A stretch of DNA of 53,237 nt from Cruorifilaria tuberocauda (Eukaryota; Nematoda; Chromadorea; Rhabditida; Onchocercidae), in the NCBI GenBank assembly GCA_013365365.1, contig JABVXU010000377.1, positions 1-53,237 on the forward strand, read 5' to 3'. Below are positions 1 through 10,985 of the stretch, piece by piece; the stretch's first letter is position 1, and each line of letters opens with the position of its first letter. The position numbers and the translations under genes were made by a program. The notes under the pieces were generated by a model. The model ran no database searches. It saw only the letters and a list, made by a program, of their open reading frames with translations, and was not told the origin of the DNA.

Positions 1-34
<34 letters not shown>
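1..34. repeat. (GT)17 microsatellite at the left edge
   Basis: Seventeen uninterrupted GT units form the first 34 bases. A dinucleotide run at the very edge suggests the contig ends here because assembly stopped in a simple repeat. Confidence 0.97.
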
Positions 35-36
<2 letters not shown>

Positions 37-63
37 GGAGGATTATTTGCGATAAATGTTTTT

Positions 64-80
64 AATAGATAGATAGATAC
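64..80. repeat. short (ATAG)n tract
   Basis: About four ATAG units. It opens a stretch rich in GA, CT and CA simple sequence that continues to about 1030. Confidence 0.8.
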
Positions 81-1179
81 CCGATTCTCGGGTAGATTGA
101 GAGGGAGAGAGAGAGGGGAAGGGAAAGAGAAGGAAATGATTGTAGCAACGATAGCCACACAGACCTATGTAAACCTTCATCCCAAATTCATTTCATTGTG
201 AGCACAACGAGAGTATGGGAATAGGCGAAGCGGTGAGAGAAGGAGAGTGATCACGCGTTTGAAGAAGAACAATGGACAGTGGCGTTCGCTCACTCCCTCT
301 CCCTCTCTTCTCTCCGCAAAGGAGACTCTCTGACACACATTCACATACACAGAGTGCAGAGTGGCAGGCTTATGCATACAGTGTCGAGGGTTTCATTTGG
401 CAGGGCGGTGGAAGGGAATGTGTCTTTTGATTGCTTGCTCCACTCGCGTTGCCCGGAATCGCAATTTACCCCTTTTTGTTTTCCCCCCAACACTCGTCCC
501 ATTCCTCACTCCCATAACTTACTCGTATTTCCCAGAACTCCCGGGAATCCTCACTTCCATTGTAAACTCCTCATTGTAAACAACGCAGTTATAATCCAAT
601 ATGTCCTCCCTACACATTTCCCTACCCTTCTTATGTTATATGTTACATTACTGTAAATCATGTCATGTTTAGCCCAGTAACGTATATTTCCGTGTTTATA
701 TTTATTTATACATGTTACGTGCATACGTCTACTTACATTGTCCGTGTGTGTGGACTAGTTGAATAGGCACGTACTGGATAATAAAGTGATGAGTATGCTC
801 TCTCCATAAGGCCCTATGAGTGCCGCATACACACACATACACGCACACACACATCAAAAATGCAGACCGACATGCATTTTCTAACTGAAACGGACAGACG
901 TTGTGTCCACTTTCTCTCGTCAGATACATACATATATTTAAGCACACATAGAAACACACATACATGCAGACATACAAACATACATAGAGAGACATACATA
1001 AAGAGATAGATAAGCATCAATCGATAGATAAAGGAGGACTCAGTGGTTGGAGCTACAGTGTTTCGTTGTCTGCAGACTATATGAGAGGAGGAAGATGTAT
1101 TATGATTGGCTGCGAGAATTGGAAGGGAGCGAAAGGTATGGCTGTATGCTCCGCCCAGACGTGCAATGTGATGGTATAG
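81..1179. other. low-complexity, relatively GC-rich segment without a gene
   Basis: The stretch contains GA-rich (100-136), CT-rich (290-310) and interrupted CA/ATAC runs (826-856, 925-1010). The short open frames in it are made by the repeats: they translate to alternating Cys/Val/Tyr or Leu/Ser runs. No splice-bounded coding segment was found. It is compositionally unlike the AT-rich spacers that follow. Confidence 0.6.
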
Positions 1180-1279
1180 CGTTGTTGTTGTTGTTGTTGT
1201 TGTTACCGCCACTGCTGTTGCTGCTGCTGCTGCTGGTACGGCTACTACTGGTGCTGCTGTTGTTGCTGCTGTCGCTGTT
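1180..1279. repeat. interrupted (GTT)n/(GCT)n trinucleotide repeat
   Basis: About 100 bases of GTT then GCT triplets with single-base interruptions. On the minus strand the same triplets would encode Asn and Ser runs inside an open frame (1100-1417). It could therefore be a coding low-complexity segment of a leftward gene, but the frame has no recognisable flanking domain. Treated here as a repeat. Confidence 0.85.
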
Positions 1280-2254
1280 ATAGTGTATATTGAGAGATTT
1301 GTCGGGTAGGGTAAATGATGAGCGGGTAAGTAAATGAATGGGTAAGAGGTCGTAGAGGATGTCAGTTAGGGAAGAATTCAAATTTTCTATTAAAACAAAT
1401 TTCTGTCTCATTGACAAACTGGGGCATCATTTCATAAAATTTCTACATTAACATTAAGCCATTTGGGAATATGCTGTAAAGAATTTAGCTCTGAAGGACT
1501 TTTCTTTGATGTAAGATTTCGAGGAGTCATTCTGAAAAGCGATATTTAGAGGAGATGATTATTGATGCTTTTGTCATACACTGCTGAAGAATGAATGATG
1601 ATCATTAAAATTATTTTCCGGTGAGAAGCATACGGTGGAGGTTCTCATTGACTGAGTGGAGTGGATTTCCAGGTTTTCCTTTCTTTTTTTCTGGATGAGA
1701 AATGTTCGGTTCTTTTTGCTGTTATTGCTAGATAAATAGTATTCATTAATGGCTGGGAAAGAAAGTGAGGAAAGGATAGGAAGGGTTGCTGAAAGTCAGT
1801 CAACAGAGAGTAGGAAGACTGAATTAGCTGGAAGTGAAGTAGCTACCGGAATGAAACTTCTCGAGTGCAGGCAGCACCCATCTCGGGATAGATCACTGGT
1901 TGGATGGATAGATAGACACTGTGCCTATGCTTATGCCTATCCGTCCCCTTACTCTTCTTCTACATTGAAAAACCATCCCTCGTCACATACACACACAGAC
2001 ACAGATATACACTTACTTGGCCCTTTTTCCACACGCTTCACTTCCACCTTTCATGCGTACTTTTTTCTATCCCTCCTCTTTCTGCTCTCAGACAGATTTT
2101 CAGAAATTTTTAATTTTCCGAAAGACCTTCTCGTCGTGTACTCTCACTCTCTTCCCACAAATTGGCCCCTCCTCCCTCTGAACTCTAAATGTTTCGCGGA
2201 GTGCATGGGTGTCTGTTCGGATAGGTAGTACAGGCTCTTTCCCGCCCCACTTAC
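1280..2254. other. no supported gene
   Basis: This is mixed-composition sequence with T-rich and CT-rich runs (1675-1695, 1950-2110). The open frame at 1749-2228 (+) has no domain, no splice context and becomes Ser/Leu/Phe-rich where the CT tract begins. If the possible leftward exon next to it is real, this would be its first intron. Confidence 0.5.
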
Positions 2255-2391
2255 CATAAGTCTACGCCGTGAACGTAATCACCACCGCCCACTCGTGTAA
2301 CTCGCAGCCACGTGGTATGTTGCTTTCCGCTGCGGGACGAGCTGCAGGCCACTGAGCAGTGATGGTAGGGAAGTGAAATCAGGCGCAACAT
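2255..2391 (-). CDS. possible leftward first exon (partial, unrecognised)
   Basis: On the minus strand a frame opens at an ATG at 2391 and runs 45 codons plus two bases. It stops exactly at a strong 5' splice site (ATG|GTAAGTGG, donor at 2254-2249). The frame also extends upstream to 2523. The residues are Ser-, Arg- and Gly-rich with no domain I recognise. The GC-richer setting and the donor fit a promoter-proximal exon of a gene running off the left edge. No acceptor-bounded second exon was identified in 1-2250, so chance cannot be excluded. Confidence 0.2.
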
Positions 2392-2523
2392 CTTCTCACT
2401 CCGCTCCACTCTCCCGCTTCTTCCCCTTCCCTCCTCTGTTCTGCGTCTATGTCGATAGTTTCCTTCCCAAAGCAACACGAATCTTTGGTCTCTTTCCTTC
2501 CTCTTCCTTCCTTCCCCTTTCAT

Positions 2524-5500
2524 CTAGCGACCGACGACTGCGTGTTTTTTTCTTTCACGCCCGTTTCGCAGTACAATTTATTTCTGTGGATTGTTGCTAT
2601 TGTTGTTTGTTTCCGAAACGATAGAATGGTTGTGTGGGAGGGGAAGCTTAAAAAGACGTGAAGAAATTCACGGGTTGAGTGCGTGAGGGCACGAAAAGGA
2701 CGTATTACGCTGATTGCCTTCCATTGAGTCAGGCAGTGAGCTGATACATCACTGATTATCTCTCTTCTTTCTTCTTCCTGTATCATGCTTCACTTCACCC
2801 CTGACGCTAGTATATAACCGGAAATCCTTATCCACCTCATTTCACTTGATCGTATTCAATTTCATATTTCAACTTTCCCATCTTTCCATCTTTTGCAGCG
2901 TTGATATGCTAGAAAGAATGTTCTGGAATCCTTTCTTAATTCATTGAGAAGGGAAAAAGTAACACTGAATGCATGAAAGGAAGGATTCGTCAAGAATTCT
3001 TCATACGTGATGAATAATATATCATTTCCGTTGATAATTTCAAATGGTCATGCTAAAAAATGGCAAAGTGCAATATGACAATTTATCAAATTAGAGATTT
3101 ATAAATTAAATTAATCAAAAATTGTAATGAATTGATAATCTTGATAAAGATTGCGAATGGTGATAGTAGGAGTTTGAAATTTCTGAAGGAATGTTCAGGA
3201 ACTGTTGCAAAAATCATGAGAATCAAATATGGTCTAATGAGTGCGCTCATAAATTGTTCTCTTAATTATTCTATTAAATATTTTTCGTGCCATCAAACAA
3301 TTTTCTATTTTATTTATAATATTTTTTTTCATTTCTATTTGCATAATTTCATCGTTTTGGAAATTTAAAACAGTTGAATGATAATATTAGGACATGTTTG
3401 TGCATCGAATAAAAGGATGCACTATTCGGCAGTTAAAATAGATTTAAGCCTAATGATCGTAATTAGCTACTTATAGATTGAAGAGAGCTAACATCACGTG
3501 CTTATGCCAGAGAAGCATGCAATGGCCTACTTAAAATACATTTGTACCATAATTATACTCAAATAATTATAAAACCATTCAGTTTTTAACTCAATTCTTC
3601 AACCTATCATTACATTTAATATATTTTCTCAAGAAGTATCTATCACTTGCAGTTCGGTTCATTCCTCCAAGCTTAATGGTCGTACAAATTTAACTTGTTA
3701 ATTAGTGCAATTCACGTATAGTTTACACTTCAAAAATTAACACAGTTTTTTTTCCTTAGGTTTTAGTATTACAACACGTGTTAATTATACACTTTCCCTT
3801 ACATGCATGTGCTCATTTTCTGCATCTGTTCCTCTGTTCCGAACAACGATGAGGAAGAAATTTGCAAATTTTGAAGAGTTGTCAGTGATCTATCAGTTAA
3901 TGTTGGATTTTTTGATTTTGTTAATTATTCAAATTTAACGTTTCGTTCAGAATTTCATCATTTTCTGTCTCTCCTGATACTAAAAATATTCGTGGTGATT
4001 TTTTATTTCAAAATCATTATTGCAACTTTACAATTAATGAATTGTTGCAATCAAGTTCACAATATCTAAATTCAGTTTTATACCTAGTCATCATTTCTTT
4101 CTTTTCCTTAGTGTAACAGTACTTTTTTTCTTCTTATAATTCGTTATGCATTCATCTATTTGTTTCTTTTATCTCAAACATAGAAAATTCGTATTCAAAA
4201 ATAAACTAACAACTAACAATCTCTAAGAGTGTAAGTTTTTAATTAAACATTTTTGTTTACTTCAAATATTATTCATGTGTTAATATGAACTGTTAATTAA
4301 TCTAATTGGATGGAAGGCTAATTTGCGTCTCGCGTTCTGTATTTTAAATATGTTTTAGTAATAAATAACAGAAAGAATGAAAGAGATGTTGGTTGTAAAA
4401 GGTAGTAATAATTTATGTTCCAATTATTGGCCCGGATTTTCTCCTGAAAAGGATCAGATCTGAACAAATAGGCTCCATTCAATAATGAGGCAAAGGAATA
4501 TTGTATTTGGCAAATTTTTTTATCAAAATTTTCCCTAATTCTTCATGATAATTCTTAAATCCTATGGGGCACAGCAATCGATTGAAGAGTGAGTGTTTCA
4601 AACCGTAGATTGCTAAGTTACGCTTGGCCCTCAGTTGATGCTATTGATATGAAAATATGCTTGTGGACACTGACCATCATTATATCAAATACATTTGCTG
4701 TTTGTTAACTGACATCAATTTAGTAGTTAATTAGTCGGTAGAGGAATTGTTTCCGCATGGTCATCGGTCAGTGATTGTTGGCTGACTATGAATTAGCCAG
4801 TTGATAATATTGTTAATAATCTGTTATGATCATAACATTATTATAAAGTAAACCACTCGATATCTGTCGAGTTCTGCACTCTCTTTGTCAGTAAAATTTT
4901 CAATTTCTTTTCCATAAGGGTCGTTAGTGCCGGAGAAGTTTCATTCAAAAAGATAAATGTCAATTGCGCTCGAAAGCTAATACAATTTCCTACAACGATG
5001 CCTACATGAAATATCTGAGATATTGTGGTTAATATTTAAGGAAAGATCAGGGAATAGTAGAGAATGGATAATTCAATACTTGATTTGTTATTTTCCGCGC
5101 AAAATTTTCATTGGATTTCTTTCTTCGCAGGAAATGTCCATTCGTATGGAGCAGTGATACTTGCGCATTTCATGACTAATAAAAGTAAAGGACATGTATT
5201 AGTAATTATCGCACGTATTAGTAAACTTTTTTCACTCTATATATACACCGTCCACTTCTGTTTCTCTACTATTTTTAGACTTAAGATCTCTAAATTTACA
5301 AAAATACATATATTGGAGCCTTGGCTTGGACTTATTCTTGTATTCATTTTCTTATATCTGTAAGGCAGGTTGTTAGAAAAAATAAGTAAAATATTTGATA
5401 TCAACTCTCAAGTAAGTATTGTCTGATCGTATAATATACGGAAAAGATAATTAGATTTTATGGCACTATTTAAAACTGGAGCTGAGCAGCTACGGCGTAA

Positions 5501-5811
5501 AAAGGGATGAAATTCCGGATAATATCAGACATGAAGTTAAATATTGAGATATTATTCTCAAAAGGAGTGAGCATGACGATGCTTTTCATGATAAATCCGC
5601 CTAAAGCTAAGATGCGTTTTTAATTTTCATCAAGTTGATTCCACAGTAACAAAAATTATATCGAATTTTACGTATTTTAAGTAGAATATTTAAGTTGAGC
5701 ATATTTTGAAAAAAGTTAATTTTACGAATTTAAGGGAAAAGATGGTCGTTTATTAATCTTTCTTTCCCCATCAAGCGCTTCGAGACGACGACTTTAGATG
5801 ACGTTGAACAA
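2524..5811. other. AT-rich spacer, no supported gene
   Basis: Stop codons are dense in all frames. The open frames at 3132-3368 and 5064-5363 are Phe/Ile/Leu/Lys-rich translations of AT-rich DNA without splice-bounded structure. The segment is probably the upstream intergenic region of the Polycomb RING gene. Confidence 0.6.
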
Positions 5812-5904
5812 ATGATTAGAATTGCTGCGCGGCAACATTTGCGCTTTGTCAGTATCGCTGTGCTAACGTATGAAAATATTTTGAATCACTGGTTTGTAAA
5901 TAAG

Positions 5905-5911
5905 TTTTCAG
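5905..5911 (+). promoter_or_regulatory. candidate spliced-leader or cis splice acceptor deciding the PCGF start
   Basis: The sequence GTTTTCAG ends at 5911, two bases before the ATG at 5914. In nematodes such an acceptor immediately upstream of a start codon often receives a trans-spliced leader. It argues for the 5914 start rather than the in-frame ATG at 5812, whose extra 34 residues look unlike the family N-terminus. Confidence 0.5.
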
Positions 5912-5913
5912 TT

Positions 5914-8900
5914 ATGAAAGACATTCATGGAACTGATTTGAATGAGAATTTATGTTGTTCGTTATGCAAATCATATTTGATTGATGCCGTGACGCTTACC
6001 GAATGTCTTCATTCCTGTTAGTTATTACCTCTTTTTACCCTTTTCTTTACTTTTTACATTGTAATTTTTGGGAAATTAGTTAAGAAATAAATCATTTTAC
6101 TTCAACTATTTGTTGTTAAAAATTCTCTCTGTAGTGGTTTTTGTCAAGTTCTAATAACACAGTTTCCTGTTCCTCAAATTAAATTCAAAATTAAGAGTAA
6201 GGAATATAACGCAATTAATGAAAGGAATATTATATATTCACTGAAATGTTAAGTTGTTTGAGCTTTGATGTTCATAAAATGTAATTTGAACATTTAATTT
6301 CGGATTGTCGAGCTTGTTTGTTGGGTAATATCGAAAAGACTGAAGTATATCACTGTACGAAGTGTGCCGCATCATTCGGTAAAGATCTTTCCGAAGCATT
6401 CGTACGTGATGATACACTCCAGAAATTGGTTTACAAAATGGTACCAGAAGTTTATTGGCAAGAGCTACTTCAGCGTGGTGAATTCCTCAAAAAACGAATC
6501 GTTCCACCTGATGAGAAAGCAACAATTCTTGATAAAGTAATTTTTTGCATCTTTTATTCGAATGAATGATATGTTTAATGTGCAGCAGTCTGTTCTATGC
6601 TTTTGTTAATTTTATTAACGATATGGAAGAATTAGGAAGGGAAAAAGTTAGTACTTTTTGAAAAGACATTGACAAAATTTTTTTTGTTAAAGAACTTTTG
6701 CATTTTATTCATTTTTCTTTTTATACTTTCTACAATTTATATATGAAGCGAAAATGTGATGAAATTTAACAAATAATAATTTTATTATTTTTAGAAGCTC
6801 ATGCAACTGGCCTCTGAACTGTGTGCACCGACTGAGATGGTCTCATTATGTTTAGAATATATATCACCGGGTGTATCAGATAATGACACTATTGAAGATA
6901 ATAATGATAAAGAAGCAATAAATGCATCAAGACTTGTTGATGATAATAAACCATCAACAGTTGCCGAAGCTGATCGTTTAGAGAAACAAGAATCAATGTT
7001 GACCACATTCAGAAGGTATTGATTTTTTGCGGTTAATTTCTTTTTTTCAATCTTTTCATTCAAATTTTTGCTTATTTATGTCGTTACATTTTATCAAAAG
7101 TATAATTAGGCTTTTTTAAAGATATTTTCGTTGTCAAGCGTCGACAAGAATTGGTGCATTACGGAAATTGCTGGAAGCAAAGTTAGAGGTTTCGGATACT
7201 TATCGATTATTTTTTGTCGATAGTGATTGCAATGTGACGTTGGATGACCAGTGTACACTGCAGGATGTTGCTTATATGTTTTCATGGCGACGCCTGGGAC
7301 CAATGAAAATTCTTTTTACCCTACAAGTAAATTTTTGGAAAAATCACTTTTAGTTACACATTTTTTATAAATTATACCATTTTTTAATACCATTAAAAAT
7401 TAATTTCTTCTCGTGCAAGCTTATTCGGAATTTCCGTTCCACATTTCTTCTCATATTAATTTTATAATTATTATATTTATAGCGACACCTCGAAGAAGAA
7501 AAGCCACCGGTGTTAGATATGGAATTCATGCCAGAACTTGTTGCTGAGGAACCCCTTTCACAAGGAAATGCTGCAGTCACAGCTGCAATTGAAACTCCTG
7601 TACAGTTACCAGCATTAACTGTTTCACTAAATACTTCGATGATGGAAGGTGGACCAAATCATCAGCCTATTATTACTACCGAAGTCCATCCACCACCCAG
7701 GTAAATAATTTTTATTCATTCGACTTTTAAACACAATTCTGTAAATGGTATGAGGTTCTTGGTCTGTAAAATAAGTTTGTCATGTAGCAATATTCCAATT
7801 ATTAAGTCCAATGTAAAAAAATGAGGAAATTTCGATTGAATAATCTCATTTATTTTCAGCAATTTTTCTTACTTATATAAGAAGTCACTCCTTTTTCTTG
7901 TTTTACTTCAGATTTTTTTAACAGGAAGAAACGGAAGTCTACCGCACCAACAAAAAAGCAAGTTGCATCTCCAGTACCTGTGCAGCGTATGACCGGTGTT
8001 TCACCGCTTGCAAAAGGACCTCCACCGTTAGTACGACTTGAAAACACGAATTTAGGCAAAAAATCTAGCAGTAATGGACGCGTAAAAGCTGCTGAAAAAA
8101 CTTCATCGAAAACACCACTTCATGAAGATACACCGGCAACAAAGCAACCAAAACTAATGCCAACATCTTTTGACAATAAGTACATTTTTTGCAATTTTAA
8201 AATAACATCACAGTTCATTTATACTTTCTTTGTGTAATATATTAAACTGAAATTATTTTTCAGATTACAGCAAATTATTGATTCTTCTCCAAGTCGTTCA
8301 GCAAAAACTTCGAAAGGAAATAGAACAAAGACAGTGCAAAAAACAGCATCATCTAGTGTTTCGGAATCGTCTTCTAAAGTTATTTCAAATGATAAACCTG
8401 CAGAATCGAGTAATAAAAGTGGACATATGCAAACTACAAAACTAATATCCACCGATGGTATCAAGACGGAATCGGACTCATCCAATGTGAAAAGTGAGAA
8501 TGCTGCAGGGAAGGAAAAAACTCTTAGTAAATTGCATACGATTTCGAAAATTACAGAGAACACCACAGTGAGTACAACTATTTCTACTCCAGCAAGTACG
8601 ACAGCAACAACAACAACAACAGTCAGCCATCCGAGACCAATACAGCCACGTCCAATGGAAATGAAAACTAATTATGAAGCTTTAGTGAAAAGTTATGGTT
8701 TAAACGGAGTAGGAAATAAGGTATGTAATTGTATTTTGGTCTTTTATTTTTTGATTATTATGACGTCACAAAGATTGTTTGGTCTCTTATCAAGTTTTTC
8801 TTTTCTAATTAAGAAATTCAAATTTATCATAATATATTTCCAGTTGTTGGCGTCGAAAAATAAATAATAGAAATTTTTTAAACGAAAAATGAACAATGAA

Positions 8901-9950
8901 TTTGTATTTAATGGTACAATTTTATAATTTATTTCCAGCTTTCCTCTTTTCCTCTAGACGGAAAGCATGTTGGATTCAGTCCACCAGTGCACATGCAACC
9001 ATCACTATTTATGGATCCAAAAATTGCTGCTCAACCAATTAAACATATTCTTTCTGGACGCGGTATGCCTCCCATTGTACCTGAAACTAGTCCTTATTTA
9101 CGGTAATTTTAGACTTCATTTTTTATCTTTATAGGATTTAAATTGTTGGAGTTTGAGCTGCAGTACATTTCGTTGGCTTTTCTATAAAAGGGAAATGGTA
9201 CTATTTAAACACAATATAAATTCCTGCTCTCACACTTATATTAAGTACTTTAGAATAAAATATTGTTGGCAGTGATATTGCTAAATCAGTTCTGACAATT
9301 TTATAATGAACGCATTTTTGTCAGAATGAAGTATAAAGCAACTCCGATAAGACCAAAATCCTTTTTTTTCATAGAGTAAATTAGTTATTCATTCACTCAT
9401 AATATTATTGGTTGTAGATTGAGTGAAGTACAGATTCAATTTTGCTTCACATGAAATGATAAAAGTTTTTTCATGAAATGATAAAATTTTTTATTTGAAT
9501 GAAAAATTATTCTGCAGGAATACAGCATTAGCGAGTTTTATGCATCACCTGCATATGCAACCACCACCAATACCTGGGCTTCCTGGGAGCAGCACCCCAC
9601 CTCTTCTCTCTCATAGCAATGGTTCGGCATCGTCATGTTCTTCATCAAATCAACTTACATCATCAACACATAATCCCCCGATCAGTAATGTTTCATCAAA
9701 AATTTCTCAACAACAAGTTAAACATCCCGCAGCATTACCACTCCCGTCAGCAGCCACTAATTCTAATTCAAGTGGTAGCAGTAGTAGCAGCAATGGTAGT
9801 AATAGCAGTAGTGGTAACAATAAATTGTTAAACAGCAGTGGTAACAGCAGCAGAGCATCCTCGCCAGCTGCTGCTAAATTGCAACAGAAAATTGTTTCTC
9901 CAGTTCCAATTCCAACTGCTCACATAACACCCTTTATGAGCCATAGTTAA
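5914..9950 (+). CDS. mig-32: Polycomb group RING finger protein (PCGF/MIG-32-like), PRC1 component
   Basis: Exons: 5914-6016, 6304-6536, 6795-7015, 7122-7326, 7483-7700, 7925-8179, 8264-8720, 8939-9102, 9518-9950; phases match at every junction, giving 762 residues. A complete C3HC4 RING is formed by C15, C18, C31, H33, C36, C39, C52, C55, in the PCGF context YLIDA-x-TLTECLHS. It is followed by a DDTLQKLVYKMVP stretch typical of PCGF. A RAWUL (ubiquitin-like) domain occupies about residues 184-254 (RYFRCQASTRIGALRKLLEA). The tail has a basic KKRK signal near 328, Thr runs and a Ser/Asn-rich end (about 645-735). PCGF proteins pair with RING1/RING2-type E3 subunits to monoubiquitinate histone H2A in the nucleus. 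The tail is longer than in vertebrate PCGFs. Intron 1 splits the RING and appears to end in GG rather than AG. The family assignment is secure; the ortholog name is inferred. Confidence 0.93.
6297..6305 (+). other. non-canonical 3' splice site (TTTCGG) inside the RING finger
   Basis: Exon 1 ends with a normal donor (TCCT|GTTAGT at 6017). The only junction that restores the RING is exon 2 beginning at 6304, giving HSYCRAC with C36 and C39. The intron then ends TTTCGG instead of TTTCAG. The next AG (6311-6312) would remove both cysteines and shift the frame. This is either a real GT-GG intron, a polymorphism or a single-base assembly error. Confidence 0.75.
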
Positions 9951-10985
9951 TTCTTCCTTCCTGCAATGTACATGTTGGCGCGATCAGCTAACAAGAATGT
10001 CATATAAAGTAATTCTCTGTTCATGCCTCAGTTCGATGTTATTAACCTCGTTAATCATTTTCTTTTTTCGTATTTCTTCCTAAACCCTTTAGTCTTGCAT
10101 AAGACGTCATTCCTTTCACTAACCAATTGAAATAGCTAATTAATGTTGTCGATAATGCTTATTATGCGGTAATATGATTGATTTAAGCTGTCAAGAACTC
10201 GGGGATTTCATGCTTCATCTGCACTATATTGTTATTAGTTACTGATAATCTAGCTGCTGATAATGAAATTATAAGTTCATGTAGATAAGTTCATCTTTGT
10301 TTTTGGTTAACATCTAAATTATCCTTTCTTTTTTTATTGATTAGTGTTGCACATTTTGTCATTTTTTTCAACTTAATCATTTTTCAAATAATATCATGAT
10401 TTTTTTCTTCCAAAATAGATCAAATTTTTGATTATTTATAATGCCTTATATTATAATTGAAGGGATACGAATTACTGGCCATTTATCCTACCAAAATATA
10501 AGCTAAATGGAAAAAAATCGAAAATTGAAAAGGATTATTTAGGGTAAGAAATGTAAGCATGTATAATTGATTCTTAACGTTTTCTGTGCATTTTGAAACT
10601 TCCCAATTCTCCCTGAAATTTCTCCTTTTTTTCTTAACGAACTCTTATCCGGTGTTTAGTAAACACTTCCAGATTGTAAAGTGCATTTTGTTGAGTTTTT
10701 GTGATGTTCTTGTACTGTATCACTTTTTTATCAAGGCGAAGCATTATTTTGATGCCTGTTATTTCATTTCTTTACTTTTTGTTATTTTGCGCCAAAATTT
10801 TCTCTCATCTCGTTGATGATTTTAGCCTGTCATATTTAGCGTTCTTTTAAATCAAAGTTATTGTTATTTACTTGAAATCATTAAATAAGACAAATAAATA
10901 CAAGCCATACAAACAAATGTATTTATATAACTATTTCTAATAAATATCTGCAAAAAAAAAAACTTTGTTAAACATAATACTTCCA
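9951..10985 (+). terminator. PCGF 3' untranslated region and poly(A) signals
   Basis: No coding sequence follows the stop at 9948-9950. AATAAA occurs at 10893-10898 and 10939-10944, followed by an A run near 10952. They are plausible cleavage signals that would give a UTR of about 1 kb. Confidence 0.45.

Noticed and set aside
729..1212. Val/Cys/Tyr-rich frames on the minus strand
   Set aside because: They are produced by CA/TA simple repeats, with no domain or splice structure.
5064..5363. 99-codon hydrophobic frame upstream of PCGF
   Set aside because: Phe/Ile-rich composition of AT-rich DNA, no signal of splicing and no recognisable domain.
6134..6240. Alternative PCGF exon 2 beginning at CTGTAG|TGG and reading GFCQVL
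   Set aside because: The Phe-Cys pair looks like the RING, but the next cysteine two residues later is missing. The 6304 exon gives all ligands plus the family sequence.
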